A stretch of 64,000 nucleotides of DNA from Dioszegia crocea. Lineage: Eukaryota; Basidiomycota; Tremellomycetes; Tremellales; Bulleribasidiaceae. Under the pieces are notes generated by a model. That model was not told the origin of the DNA. It was given only the letters and a program-made list of their open reading frames with translations, and ran no database searches. Within the stretch, counting starts at the first letter, position 1. Every line of letters starts with the position of its first letter. Shown here piece by piece: positions 1-13,983 of the stretch. The position numbers and the translations under genes are program-made. The stretch spans positions 127,632 to 191,631 of the forward strand of contig BCKK01000010.1 of assembly GCA_001600615.1 (NCBI GenBank), read 5' to 3'.

Positions 1-233
1 TCATTTGCGATAATGCTATTCAGGATGGAAGGTGAGTCTTTGGTTGTGGGCCGCTGGTTTAGCCAGGGCAAGAAGAAAGGCTGACGCTGTGTAGGATCCA
101 GCTGGATAAGAACGTCGAAGGGATGCATGATGTGTCTGGGCTGAGGAAGATGTATGATTGGGTTAAGGAGGATGCTGGAAAGACGGTGTTGATGAGTGGG
201 ATCCAGACTGTCGGAGGGAAGCACTGGGAGTAA
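1..233 (+). CDS. 3' end of an unidentified gene (5' truncated by window edge)
   Basis: Two terminal exons are visible: bases 1-31, then a 63-nt intron with a GTGAGT donor, a GCTGAC branch site and a TAG acceptor, then an exon from about 95 to the TAA at 231-233. The spliced end reads ...NAIQDGRIQLDKNVEG, a middle part containing HDVSGLRKMYDWVKEDAGKT, and ends in GGKHWE. I do not recognise the family from this 54-residue tail. The clean splice signals and the open frame across both exons make it a real gene end. It converges on the low-complexity gene at 388-1428. Confidence 0.6.
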
Positions 234-387
234 GTCCCCCAACTTAGAGAAGATCGGTATCGAATGGGTTCCGGCTGATCAAGCAGTGGATTTGCGATAG
301 CCGTCAAGCTATGATGACAACACCTCACGATCTATGTACTGTATATCTATCCTCGCGCCCGACGCCCGATATACTGACTGACTATGC

Positions 388-1428
388 CTACTTCTTCTTC
401 TTCTTCTTCCCGCCCCCACCACCGCCCCCGCCACCAGCACCATCACCAGCAGCAGCCGCTTCACCCTTTTCCTCTCCTTCTCCACCTTCTTCTCCATCCT
501 CCCCTTCCGCGCCATCACCCCCTTCTCCACCTTTCCCCTTCTTCTTCTTCCCCTCAGGTTTCGGCGGCAATCTACCTTCAGGCATAGCAGCACCAAACGT
601 CTTGCCGTCCTTATCAGGCAATACATCCCCTGCCCATCCATACCCCGTCCACCCCTCCGTACCCCACTTGGACGTCTGCCATCCGATTGCTTCTGGCGTC
701 TTCCCCTGCAGATAGTCTTTGAAAGCGGGCAGATCAGGATAGTGGATGACGACATTCCGACCGACGAGGGTGGAGTGTTCTTTCGCTTGGATCTCCATAG
801 GAGTGAGGGCGTTTTCGAATGGTGATGTGAAGGTGTAAAGGGACGCGGCGGGCTTGGGTGGTGGAGGAGAGAGGGATGTGATGTCTGAGTCGGAGAATGC
901 GGGGAAGTAACGATCATGGTGATGCCATGTTGGAGTAGGCTCAGGGGCTGTGGGTGATGGTGGGTTGTGATTATGAGATGTTGGGTCGGGAAGGGGGAGG
1001 AACGGGTGATTAAGGTCAGGATCTATCCCCGGATGTGGAAGTGGTCGCCCCTTCTTACTCTTGGTAGAGTCAAATCTCGATAGCCACCCAGATTTAGACG
1101 AAGGGCTAGTCGGAGACCCAGGCGGCTCGTGCGCATGCGCCGGCTCAGGCTCCTTATCTTTTCCCTTCCTCGTCCAGACGTTCCATTCCTTCTTTTCCCC
1201 TGCGCCATCGCCTTCATCGCCATCCTTGGGCGTATAGGGTGAGTTGTGAGAATCGGATATATCGGTGAAATCAGTCTTTCCAGACGTGGTGGACTTGATT
1301 GAAGCAGCGAAAGAGACTCTCTTTTCAAGTTTACGGGGTGAAGTAGTGGTCATAGCTGGCTCGGGGGGGAATATGATGTGGCTCGAAGAGGCGGGATGGG
1401 GCTGATCCCATGTGATGTTGAGTGGCAT
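388..1428 (-). CDS. Low-complexity hypothetical protein ending in Gly and Lys tracts
   Basis: A single open exon of about 346 residues starting at MPLNITWDQ. The frame stays open upstream to 1638, but that part looks like leader sequence. A later start at MTTTSPRKLEK is also possible. The protein is rich in Pro, Ser and charged residues. Its most ordered-looking part lies about two thirds in (NVVIHYPDLPAFKDYLQGKT, then WGTEGWTGYGW). The C-terminus is an acidic Gly/Glu stretch, then nine glycines and six lysines directly before TAG. I do not recognise a domain. It shares a 649-bp divergent promoter with the chitin synthase. Confidence 0.6.
   Translation of the reverse strand: MPLNITWDQPHPASSSHIIFPPEPAMTTTSPRKLEKRVSFAASIKSTTSGKTDFTDISDSHNSPYTPKDGDEGDGAGEKKEWNVWTRKGKDKEPEPAHAHEPPGSPTSPSSKSGWLSRFDSTKSKKGRPLPHPGIDPDLNHPFLPLPDPTSHNHNPPSPTAPEPTPTWHHHDRYFPAFSDSDITSLSPPPPKPAASLYTFTSPFENALTPMEIQAKEHSTLVGRNVVIHYPDLPAFKDYLQGKTPEAIGWQTSKWGTEGWTGYGWAGDVLPDKDGKTFGAAMPEGRLPPKPEGKKKKGKGGEGGDGAEGEDGEEGGEGEEKGEAAAAGDGAGGGGGGGGGKKKKKK
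391..440. repeat. TTC trinucleotide run and C-rich tract
   Basis: A run of TTC triplets followed by a CCGCC/CCACC-rich stretch. On the minus strand it encodes the terminal Gly9-Lys6 of the gene at 388-1428. Such tracts are slippage-prone, so the exact length of the C-terminus may vary between strains or be misread. Confidence 0.75.
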
Positions 1429-2077
1429 CTTCCACCTGGATGCAATATAAGATGTGCTAGAATAGAGTGGTAAGAAGATTTTAAGAGTCAGGGGCGTTCG
1501 TCCGAAAGAAGCAGCTTCGAGGACAGGTTGTGTGTGTGGCGTTTCAGTGAAAATTGCGAAATTTGACCGTTCCGCTAGTATGCTGACCGCCACATCTGCG
1601 ACGCTTGCGTCCACATAGCTTGTCATCCCCAAGAGCAAGCTGGATGGACACTCGGCATCATGATCTCGATCTCACAGCCTTAGCCTGTCCGTATCGCTGT
1701 GGAAATCAGCCCGCAAGGACCTTATTCGATGGGCCAAAACTATGAAACACCGCTTTACGGCAGGCACGCTTGAGATGAAACACCAAATTACTACTTTTGG
1801 GTAGAGTGACCTCACGCGTTCCCCGGAAAAGCCCCAACCTTGGCACCTTGTTGTCCTTTGCTCCAAGCTAGCTTCACCTTGTCTGTACTCCTTGTTCCCC
1901 TTTCTCGGGCGCTCATCAACACACTCCTCGCCCTCACTGAGCAGGTCTCACATCCCTACTACTATCCACCTTATTAGACGCGCCTCAAACAGTCACCACT
2001 CGCGTTTGAGACGCGTTTTTACCCCTCACACGCCGTCGCGTCGCAACCGCCGCTCAGACCCCGCCCTCCCTTCCAAC
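1429..2077. promoter_or_regulatory. Divergent promoter region, low-complexity gene / chitin synthase
   Basis: A 649-bp interval between two divergent starts. It contains two exact ACGCGT hexamers (1814-1819 and 2011-2016), the core of the yeast MluI cell-cycle box. The last roughly 190 bp before the chitin synthase start are pyrimidine-rich, as expected for a fungal 5' leader. An in-frame open stretch from 1892 would add 62 Arg/Ser/His-rich residues to the synthase. I read it as leader. Confidence 0.5.
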
Positions 2078-5000
2078 ATGTCGTACGGTTACAACCAACC
2101 TTACTCGCCAAATCGCGCAGGCGCGAATGCGAATGCCGGCTACAATGGCTATAGCAATACCAACAACGTCTACCCAGATGCTTTGGCTCCTGGACCCCGT
2201 ACTGCCCCCTCCCCACGACCTGATCATAATTACCAGCAACAACCGGCCGACTCATTCTATATGCAGCAAACCAACCACAATGCCCAGCGGGCTCCTTCGC
2301 CCCAGTACCCATCGTACTCCCCTCCACAACACGGTGGGGGTCTGCAGCCTGTAGATACCTACCCACCCTCATCGTACTCTCCCGGGTTCAACCAACCCGG
2401 TATGGTTTCCCGTCCGAGCTTTTCATCTCAGCATACGGATTACCCCGACGACGGGAAGTCATACTCCTCCACCACCCACCTCGCTGCGAAAGAGTGGGGG
2501 CCGGGCGATGTAGTTCCACCCGTGCCTCTCCTGCCACACCAGCAGTCGTCGCTTTACGGTTATCCTCCTGCCCGCTCACAGCCATCCCCTGCCCCCTACA
2601 ACAATGGCTATTCCCAGCCGTACGGACAGCAACCTCCTCCATCTGCTACAGGCTGGAACAACTGGGGCACGCAGCACTGGCAGAATATGCGAAACAATCT
2701 GCTCGAGCGCCGAGTCGTCAAGCAAATCCCGCTACACAATGGGAATCTAGTGATGGATGTTCCGGTACCCAAGGGGGTATTACCGAGTCAGAAGGGAATG
2801 GGAGAGGAGCCGGAAGAAATGGAGAAGCTGCGCTACACAGCTGCGACCTGTGATCCGGATGAGTTCATGCGGAATAAGTTTACACTGCGGCAATTCTTGT
2901 ACGGTCGCAAGACGGAGCTATTTGTGAGTCACCGCGGATTCTGGCAGCCAGACGCCTGCTGATGGATAGATCGTCATGACAATGTACAATGAGGATGCTG
3001 GTCTACTCCTTCGTACTCTCAACGCGGTCATCAAAAACATCAGCCACCTCACCACTCGAGACCGCTCCAAGACATGGGGTCGGGACTCATGGAAGAAAGT
3101 CGTCGTCTGCATCGTTGCCGACGGTCGAAAAGTCGTCGATCCCCGTGTATTGCGCGTACTCCAACTCATGGGCGTCTACGCAGAAGGTGTTGCCAAGGAT
3201 ACCGTCGCGGGCAAAGAGGTCCAAGCGCACATTTACGAATGTACCTCCCAAGTCATCGTTTCTGACAATGGCGATGTCGGATTCGGCACGGTTCCCATTC
3301 AACTCCTCTTTTGTCTCAAGGAGAAGAATCAGAAGAAGCTCAATTCGCATCGATGGTTCTTCAATGCGTTCGGACCGCTACTCAAACCGAACGTCTGCGT
3401 TTTGCTTGACGTCGGCACGAAACCCTCCGGAACGAGTATATACGAATTGTACAAGTGCTTTGAGAAGCACCCGAATGTCGGAGGGGCGTGTGGTGAGATC
3501 TTTGCGGATACGGGCAAGTTTGGGAAATTGCTCTGGAACCCGATTGTCGCTGGTCAGAACTTTGAATACAAGGTCAGTTGAATTCCTTTCGGAGAGATGA
3601 TAAGGCTGATAGTTCAGATGTCGAACATCCTCGATAAACCCTTTGAATCAGTCTTCGGCCTTATTTCAGTCCTTCCTGGAGCATTCTCCGCATATCGGTA
3701 CGAAGCAGTAATGAACCATCCAGACGGAACCGGACCACTCGCCAGTTACTTCCACGGCGAAATGATGAATCTCCCCGGAGCGACTGCGTCCATCTTTGAC
3801 CGAAACAAGTTCTTGGCAGAGGATCGGATTCTCGCTTTTGAGATTGTCACCAAGAAGAATGCGAAATGGAGATTGCAGTATGTCAAGAGTGCGAAAGCGG
3901 GGACGGATGTACCGTCTACTGTGCCGGAGTTTATCAGTCAGCGGAGGAGATGGCTTAATGGGTGAGTCCCACTGCACTTGTTTTTAAGCATGTGAACTTA
4001 CACGCCAGATCCATCTTTGCTGCTACGTACGCCATGGTGTGCTTCTGGCGGATCTGGACGTCGGGCCATAACGTCTTCCGGAAGTTCGCCCTGATGATCT
4101 TGACCATTTACAGTGAGTTGTGCAATTCGCATTGTTATGATCCTGACCATCTACTCATTCAATACAGATCTTGTCAACCTCATCTTCAACTGGCTTTCAA
4201 TATCGTCCTTCTATCTCGCCTTCTTCTTCCTCATCAGCTCAAGTATCAAGGGCTCGACTGACCCCTTTGGTGGCGCTGGCGAAGAGATCTTTCAAGTCTT
4301 CAACAAGGTCTACATTGGATTACTGTATGTCCGATCTACGCTCACCGAGACCTGCGCTGATGTTTCAGGTTCGTCGTGGTAGTATGTTCACTGGGCAATC
4401 GTCCACAGGGTTCCAATGTCATGTACACCTTGTGGTATGTCCAACCTTGGTCCCAATAGTATGAGCGCTGACTTAGCAGTATGATCATGTTCGCCATTTG
4501 TCAAGGTCTCCTCCTCTACTGCGCCGGATGGACAGTATATCAAACTGTGCCCCATACCGCAGCTGGCTGGAGAGACTGGAAAGGCCTACTGTCAAATCGG
4601 ACATTTGTCGATCTTGCCGCATCGCTAGCTGTACGTCTCTTTGCCAGGCACAAATGGTAGTCGCTGACCTCCCTAGGCAACTTACGGTCTCTACCTGATC
4701 TCATCTTTACTCTACTTTGAGCCCTGGCACATGCTCACCTCATTCATCCAATACCTCCTCCTGCTCCCATCCTACGTCAACATTCTCCTCATTTACGCAT
4801 TCTGCAACCTGCACGATGTGTCCTGGGGTACCAAGGGCGATAATGGTGCTGCGAAAGATTTAGGACAGGCAAAGAAGGTTGAGAAGGACGGTAAGGAGGT
4901 GTTGGAAGTGGCGATGCCGACGAGGCAAGAAGATGTGGATGCGCTTTGGGCGCAAGCGAGGCAAGAGCTCAGGGTGCCTGAGAAGGAGAAGAGGGAGAAA

Positions 5001-5418
5001 CGGTCTGCGGAGACAAAACGGGCGGACCGTAAGTTTTTTTATACGGACCTTCGTTTGGTACAAGCTGACGCTCAACAGAGGATAGGACTTTCCGTATGTT
5101 CCAATCTTGACATTGTGGTTTTGTCGAGACGTTGACTGACGTCCAGGCACAAACATCGTCCTCCTCTTCCTCGGATCCAATATGCTCGTTATTCTCCTCT
5201 TCACCTCGAGCGTTTTCACAGATTGGATCAGTCGAAATTTCGCCTCATCTAGTTCTTCAGGATTCAATCCGTATCTCGTGAGCTTGCAACTGCCGCCGAT
5301 TCGCTCGACCCGAGCTGATTGATTTCAGACTGTCATTTTCTACGCTGTACTCGGCTTGTCAGCCCTGCGATTTATTGGTTGTGTCTTGTATCTCATCTTT
5401 AGGCTGTGTGGTCATTAG
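2078..5418 (+). CDS. Chitin synthase (family 2 glycosyltransferase, class I-III type)
   Basis: Polymerises UDP-GlcNAc into chitin at the plasma membrane. I assembled 11 exons (2078-2923, 2970-3572, 3618-3961, 4009-4112, 4168-4324, 4369-4434, 4480-4630, 4677-5028, 5079-5093, 5147-5277, 5329-5418) that join in frame to 952 residues. Residues 1-200 are a Tyr/Pro/Gln/Ser-rich disordered tail. The catalytic core follows, with [35 protein letters not shown] (EDR) and the QRRRWLNG signature. Several hydrophobic segments follow, including [20 protein letters not shown], and a short last one at the C-terminus. The start MSYGYNQ is the first ATG giving a family-like N-terminus. The lack of a myosin domain argues against classes V/VII. 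The 15-nt exon 9 is unusual. Two ACGCGT elements lie upstream. Confidence 0.95.
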
Positions 5419-5662
5419 TTCTCGGCAAACGGAATACGAAGGTCTTTGCTTGGCGGTGTACGGATATGTATTTGCGCTGGCCGCATTTTGTCAAGTAGTC
5501 ATCAGTTCGCAAAGACTTCACTTTCCCGCTTTGGGAGATCGGTCGAGTGACTCCTAGCGAAGAACGGATGATGGAACATACATAAAAGACACATCTACCG
5601 GACAATCGGCCCTCCAGGGATTTTATTACAGTGTACACAACAGTAGATCGGAGTACTGGAGA

Positions 5663-8576
5663 TCATCTAACGACAAAGCATTTATACTGATGTATGTCAG
5701 CTTGTGTGTATGCCGAATCGTGGATGACTTACAGTGGCCCATGCACCAATTATGGCGAATGCAGCTAAGCACGAGACGATACCGGCAAACCAGTAAAGCT
5801 GTTTGGCGTCAACTTAGGTCTCGGGTCTGGCATGACAGGCTGAACTCACATTGTCATCTATGTCCTGTCCTGGCACATGGACGTTCATACCCCACAGACC
5901 AGTAACCAAGTTCATGGGGCTATATTCGTCAGTCTTTGAGTCTAGAACGAGAGAGGATGTTGACACTCACATCAGCACCGTACCAAGCGCAGTCAGTTTC
6001 CTGCATTGATCAGCCGACGCTCCACAATGGGAAAGAAGAAGGCAGCTTACGACAGCACGTCATTGATCTGGTTGTTCGCATCGGTCATTTCGATCGAGAT
6101 TTGAGCGAGGTAATTCGAGTGCGAGCGAGAAAGAATCTTTTCATAGTGATTCAAATTCTGAGTCATGGTGATTAGATGATCTTGGATATCGGAGAGATAC
6201 AAGCCCTGATTGCATCAGCTCCAAGATCCTCCCGTTCATGCGCCTGGACAAACTTACGATGTCTGATTTAGGAGCAATGAGCCATTGTTCATTACACCGC
6301 TTCGCCAATCCCTTCACTACATCCGCTTTGTTACCCATGAGTCTTAAAAGACCCATGACCTTCTTTCGGCATGTCCCAATTCTAACCAGTCAGCTTTTGG
6401 TTTTCAAGGGTGTAGATCAAACGCTAAGCTGACCTTCTCAACATATCACTCTGCTCCGAGTCTTTCAGAATCAACACGAGCTCATCGATACTGTCTACCT
6501 CATATTCGATACTCTGGATGAGCGGGCCGAACGCATCGGTGATGTCGTCGATGAGGGCATAACTGATCCAGTCGGATGTGACTGAGATATAATCTTTGAG
6601 GTGCTTAATCCGCCGGCGGACATTCTGGGGATGGGGTGTGCCTCGGAAGTGGAACTGATGGTCAGCATTGGAGCAAAGAGCGATAAAGGGTAGCTTACAG
6701 ATAGTGTACCCTCGCGGAAGACGATAATGTACATATTGAGCGGTTCGAGATAGGTCTGAGAATACGGGTCTTGGTCGAACGATCGGAAACAGACGAGATA
6801 GTAGTTCCGGAATAGCTCAATCTTTTCGCGAGTCTCTTCGAGCAGAATATCTTCTGTCGTCAAGGGGTGAATCCCGAATACCTGACAATCAGCTTGGGAC
6901 TCTTCTGTCAAACATGAAAGACGTACGCCTGCCAGCATCCTCATCTCCTCATCCGTTGGCGACAAGACGTCCAACCACCAAGTCGACGCCTCGGGATCAT
7001 CATCCTTCCCGCCATCCGCGGGCGGGGGAGCCGATCCATTCGCACCCGTCTTGCCCATCGCTGCACCCGCCGCCCGAGCCAGCAGACTCTGCTTTGCACT
7101 TTGCGACCCGTCTCGTCCTGTCGGCGTCAGGTCATCGCGGGGCGTCTCGATACCGCTATTCCACCGATCGGCAGAAGCCATCGAGCCGATATCGGTAGGT
7201 TCATAAGGATGAGGAGGATTCCCATTCCCATTTTGCGCTCCATTTCCGTTCATGCCGGACGAGCGACCCTTGAATAGATCCTCGAACGTCTGACCCTCGG
7301 CCGGTAATTCCGCCAAGGTCCTAGCGTGGATAGTGACGGGTAAAGCGTTCGAGTAGAAGCTGAAGCGATAAGGACGATCGTGGCCCGGTGCATTATCAGA
7401 GTATGGCATGATACCCCCTCCTGTTGGTCCGATAGGTAGTGCGTTTTTAGGATGACGGGCAGCTTTGAATGGCGCACCGGCCTCATCTCCTTCATTCTGA
7501 GTTCCGAATCCTTCGAATAGAGCAAGTTTCCCACCTCGTCTTCCGACAGGGTTGGACGCAGACAATTTCCGCTGTCGCCGTCGTGCAAATGCCTGCCCGC
7601 CACCTTCACTCTCCTTGGGTGAAGTAGTCTGGTCGATATCGTCTCCGAATGCTGAAAAAGTATTGGTTCGCTCCATCGCCGTATCGTAACTCCCTACCCC
7701 ACCCATCCCACTCTCATTTGTCTCTTGGTGATTCACACCCCGCCTCTGCCTCATATCATTCGCGGGCGGAATTGGGATTTTGACATTATCCGTCAACCCC
7801 AATTTCTCCCTTTCAACCAGAGCAAAATCCTCCATTGCGCCAAAATCAAACCGATTCCCACCGCCTCCACCTGCTAATCCGCCTTGCATGCCCGAAAGCC
7901 GCTCGAGGGCTACGTCGTGTCTGCTCCGGTCGCGTCGGTGGTCCGCCTCGTCCGAGTGTCGACGCATCATCGACCCCATACTCTCCCCTCGGTGACTGTG
8001 CGAGCGCGAGTGATCAATGAGGTCATCCTCGTGGTCGTCGATCCTGTACCCCGCCGAGTGCTCAGAGTGCGATTCATGGTCCATGAACCCGCTCTGACGA
8101 GCACGGTCCATCGCCTCCTCCTCGGCATCCGACAGCATAGGGAATGAATTTTCGTTGATGGGGGAAGAGGATTGATAGTGCTGCATACTGGGACGGAGGT
8201 TGGGTGAGGGATCAGCCATCATGGATCCCGACCGAGCTCGAGCTGAGTTTTGTCAGATCACATCCCTTCATTCGCCTAATCATCCTTGCAACCCCCGGTT
8301 TCTGGCGGAGGGAATGATCAACTTACACATAGACTTTGCACTGTCGATGTCCTGGAGCCGCTGCCTCTCCCTAGCTTGCGCTTCATCCCATGCTCGACCC
8401 GAGCTATTGCCGCGTAGCATAGACGGAGCGACTTGTAGGCTCGACGGGCCAATGGCCCGTGAGGGCGATAAGGTTCCAGGCGGCGAAGCGATGCTCTGCC
8501 GATGAGATGGCATAGGCAAATGGGGATCGATCTGGATCGATATGTGCCGAGGGGAAGTGGGGGATGAGGGCGACAT
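5663..8576 (-). CDS. CorA/Alr1/Mnr2-type Mg2+ transporter
   Basis: Mg2+ channel/transporter of the plasma membrane or vacuole. Ten exons join in frame to about 812 residues. The start MSPSSPTSPRH lies in a first exon (8576-8327) joined to the long second exon by an intron with a CTGAC branch site; a start at the internal MMADPSP (8222) would lose 83 codons. The first half is Ser/His/Gly-rich and probably disordered and cytosolic. The CorA domain begins near WWLDVLSPTDEE and includes FGIHPLTTEDIL and NYYLVCFRSF. The C-terminal part carries the diagnostic GMN loop (TGLWGMNVHVPGQD), then the second transmembrane helix (LYWFAGIVSCLAAFAIIGAW). The last coding exon is only 24 nt. I cannot choose between Alr1 (plasma membrane) and Mnr2 (vacuole). 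Confidence 0.93.
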
Positions 8577-9103
8577 GTTGTATGGCAGCTGGTGGCAGCT
8601 GTAGGATGTGTTGACGAGCGGCGAGACAGTGGACAATGGGAACCAAAATTGATCGCTGTTGGCCAGTGTTTCTAGCGGATCATGCTCAAATTCGAGAATC
8701 ACATAGATTGACTCGTTGACGAGGGCTTGAGAGTGATGTATGGATGATATGCACAAGATGTGGATCTGATTGAATAGCGGGGCAAGGAAGGGTGGCCTTT
8801 GAAAAGGTCCTATTTTTAAGACAGCGGGAAATTGATTCCGGAAGGTGGAGGTGGTCCACCTTGTCTCAGTGGCGACAAGAGAGGGTGGCGCGGTGAACCT
8901 GAGTCAGGAGCGGTACCAGCAGGACACCGCTGTCGATGCGAATGGAGCAGGTATGAAGGTGTCACCGCTGCCACGAGGTAGGGCGCCAGGCTTCAAGAAA
9001 GAAGCTTCGACATCGCCACTGATGGCCTGGCTTGAGGTCTTTTCGAACGTGCGTAAGCTGGCGTCAGGTAGTACCCTGGTAGTCACACCGCGCTGCATAC
9101 AGA
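8577..9103. other. 527-bp intergenic interval, no gene seen
   Basis: Lies between the 5' end of the Mg2+ transporter gene and the 3' end of the first NmrA-like gene, both on the minus strand, so it holds the transporter promoter. The open frame on the plus strand here has no splice support or recognisable protein. I see no other structure. Confidence 0.5.
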
Positions 9104-10071
9104 TCATACTTCCCCAACCCAGGTATCTATATCCAGCTCGACAACTCGACGGATCTCATCCTCGACTGATTTGTCTCCAGGAAGGATGTCGATAGTCCTG
9201 CCAATCATTCCTGCCTCATTGATGCTAGCGACAATGATCTCAGCAACGAGCTCTCGACTATGATTCGCGATCAGCCTAGTAGCTTCAAAGCAGAGGTTGA
9301 GACTTGCGGTGTCATACCAATCACCCCAACTTTGCCCATCTTTACACCCTTTGCCGGCTCATTACTGAGGTGTGCTGGGCGGAGGATTGTCCAGTCTAGC
9401 TCTTTGAGCGAGCGAAGATGGGCTTCGGCCTGAAATTTGGCCTCTACGACTGAAGTCATTCAGCTTCCAGACTCCCACGGTAAGCCGAGAGATTGGTACC
9501 CACTCTTAGGTACCCAGCCTCTGTACTCTGTGATGAGCTTCTCTGTGTATATCAGCCCGGGCACCTACTGAAACTAGAGAAACCGTCAACGTACTATCGT
9601 CCTCGTCAAACCACTCTGGCCATGCTGTCCCCTCTTTCCAGATCCCAGAGCTAGACACCACAATCACCCTTCGTATGCCAACTTCCTTCATGGCATTGTA
9701 GACATTCACTTGTGCGTCATACTCGATTTTCCTCGGACTTGGGTGATTCTCGTCGACCCCCGCCGCCCAGATGACAGTGTCGGGTTGGACTTGCTGGAAG
9801 AGCTTGACATACGCCTCAGGGGCGGCAGACGATATATCGAAGAGGGCAGTCTCGATGCCCGCTTCGTGGAAGTCCGCAGCTCTAATTATCGTCAGCTGGG
9901 GCTGACTGTGACCGAAGAGACAAGGCGTGAAGGTGATAACTGGGATGTAACTTACTGCTCAGGCTTTCTGATAACTGCGATAACCTCATTTCCCGTCTCT
10001 TTGGCGAGTCGAGCAGTAGGCCGACCAGTACCTCCACTAGCTCCGAATACGATGACTCTCTTAAGTTGCAT
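9104..10071 (-). CDS. NmrA-like / atypical SDR NAD(P)-binding protein, copy A
   Basis: Starts MQLKRVIVFGASGGTGRPTA, a Rossmann beta-alpha-beta with the GxxGxxG loop of NmrA/SDR-a oxidoreductases or redox sensors. Further blocks are VIWAAGVDEN, VNVYNAMKEVGIRRVIVVSS, WTILRPAHLSNEP and a C-terminus of VVELDIDTWVGEV. The substrate cannot be told. It is clearly homologous along its length to the next gene on the same strand (10494-11460), so the pair arose by tandem duplication. Alignment with the paralogue suggests that the last intron uses a GC donor (ACACC|gcaagt...catag|T), giving ...VIGMTPRELVAE against the paralogue's ...VGLTSREVVAM. A GT donor slightly upstream paired with a different acceptor is the alternative. 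Confidence 0.82.
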
Positions 10072-10493
10072 ACTGAAGTGTGTCTCCAGGCAGGATTGAT
10101 GGTAGGTCGACTCTTGGGGTGGGGGTGAGATACGTGATGTCTTGCACGTATTTGGCCATGCATCTTATACCTCAGTCATGAGTTTGGGTTGACGATGTCA
10201 GACGAATGTTAGACGAGGCACAACTATGCTGCTGATCAAGCTTCAAGTCATCTGCAGAATGATCGAGCTTGGCTTGGCATTCCTTGCGTCATACTAAGCT
10301 CCTCCGGCGCCGGTGCCGAGAACCGATGACCGAGCTCCGAGGTGCATACTGCCTGCAACGCTGAGGAGTGGTGTCTGCCATTGAGTGGTAGTGGATCAGA
10401 TAAACGTGAGTAGCGAGCAACGGGAAAATGCCAAGGGCTGTCACGGGAACGATTAAGCGATCTTCTACCCCTACTTACTAGCCCGACACTCGC
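10072..10493. other. 422-bp intergenic interval between the NmrA-like paralogues
   Basis: Contains the promoter of copy A and the 3' end region of copy B. I see no open frame or RNA gene. A GC-rich stretch CTCCGGCGCCGGTGCCGAG occurs near 10301-10320, but I cannot assign it a role. Confidence 0.45.
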
Positions 10494-11460
10494 CTATCCC
10501 TCCCCTACCCACGTATCGATATCTTCCTTGACGACCTTCTTAATCTCATCCACCACTTTTGCGTCTCCATTCAAGACATCAATCGTCCGGCCATACATCC
10601 CCGGATGGCTCACACTGGATACCAGCACCATCGCTACCACTTCCCGACTGCCAGATCAGCGCCTTGGCCCAACAACGAGCCAGGTTGGAATATACCCACC
10701 TTGTCAGTCCGACGCCTACTTTACCCATACTGACTCCTGTTGCTCGATCATTACTGAGACCACCTGGGCGTATGATCGTATAGTCTATCTGGTCAAGTTG
10801 ACGCAGATGATGCTCGGCGTCATATTTCGCTTCCACAACTGAGAGATCAGCATTGATCCCTATCTTCATAGTTCGAAGACGTACTAGCGGGAACGAGCTC
10901 CCTTATCCGCCCAACACTCTTCTCTGACCGTATCAGCTCCAGACCCCACCACCCTCCGCTGCCAATTCCGCCCGATGTACTTACTAGCACCCTCATCATA
11001 CCAATCAGGCCACGGTGTACCCTCTTTCCAAATCCCAATACTGCCCACTACCATCACCCTCTTGACACCAGCCTCCACCATGGCATTATACACATTCACT
11101 TGCGCTCCAAAATCAATCACCCTCGCCAGGCTGTTATCGGACGTTCCGGCCGCCCATACAACTACGTCCGGAGTTGAATCGCGTAAGAGCCGAACGTAGC
11201 CGTGAGGCGTTGCGGTAGAGATGTCAAATATGACTGTGTGTATTCCTGCCTTCTCGAAGTCTTTCGCTCTGTCTCAATCAGCTTGCGTTACTGAGCTGCC
11301 GAAGCGTGGACTCTGGAGATGTCCGGACACTGAATTGGACGTACTGATCAGGATTCCGAATCACCGCGAGGACGTAATGTTTCTTCTCCTTTGCGATTCT
11401 GCAGACTTCTCGACCTGTCCGTCCGCTCGCCCCGAAGACTATGTAGCGCTTTAGTTGCAT
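10494..11460 (-). CDS. NmrA-like / atypical SDR NAD(P)-binding protein, copy B
   Basis: Tandem paralogue of copy A. Starts MQLKRYIVFGASGRTGREVC (nucleotide-binding loop GASGRTG), followed by VIRNPDQ, VVWAAGTSDN, VNVYNAMVEAGVKRVMVVGS, YTIIRPGGLSNDRATG and the C-terminus VVKEDIDTWVGEG. Introns lie at the same places as in copy A, with standard GT-AG borders, including the last one (GTGGGT donor, CTGGCAG acceptor). The shared final WVGE motif shows both copies are full length. The glycine-rich loop differs from copy A at one position (R for G), so cofactor preference might differ. That is inference. Confidence 0.85.
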
Positions 11461-11729
11461 TGCGATGGTATAGGTGTGATGGCTGCTTGCTGCATCGTTC
11501 ACACCGGCTTCGGCTATGACGGATCAGGTATTACGTCAGGTAGAGGTAGGGATCTGGGGCCCCAGGCCGTAAGGGGCTCATGCAAGATCGTACCCTTGGT
11601 CTCGTACGCATCTATGGCTGCTCATGCAAATCGAGATGTCACCGGTATGAATACGATATGTAACACAATAGCCTCCCAGGTTAAGGACTGCATCTCTTTT
11701 CGCACCACTGCTTGACCCTCATGTTTAGC

Positions 11730-13983
<2,254 letters not shown>

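Noticed and set aside
309..917. Minus- and plus-strand frames overlapping the 3' half of the low-complexity gene
   Set aside because: Arg- or Pro-rich shadows of the Gly/Glu/Lys-coding sequence in other frames.
1892..2077. Upstream extension of the chitin synthase N-terminus
   Set aside because: Adds 62 Ser/His/Arg-rich residues with no family counterpart and lies in a pyrimidine-rich leader containing an ACGCGT element.
8845..9195. Plus-strand frame of 116 codons
   Set aside because: Runs antisense over the end of NmrA-like copy A, has no recognisable domain and no splice context.
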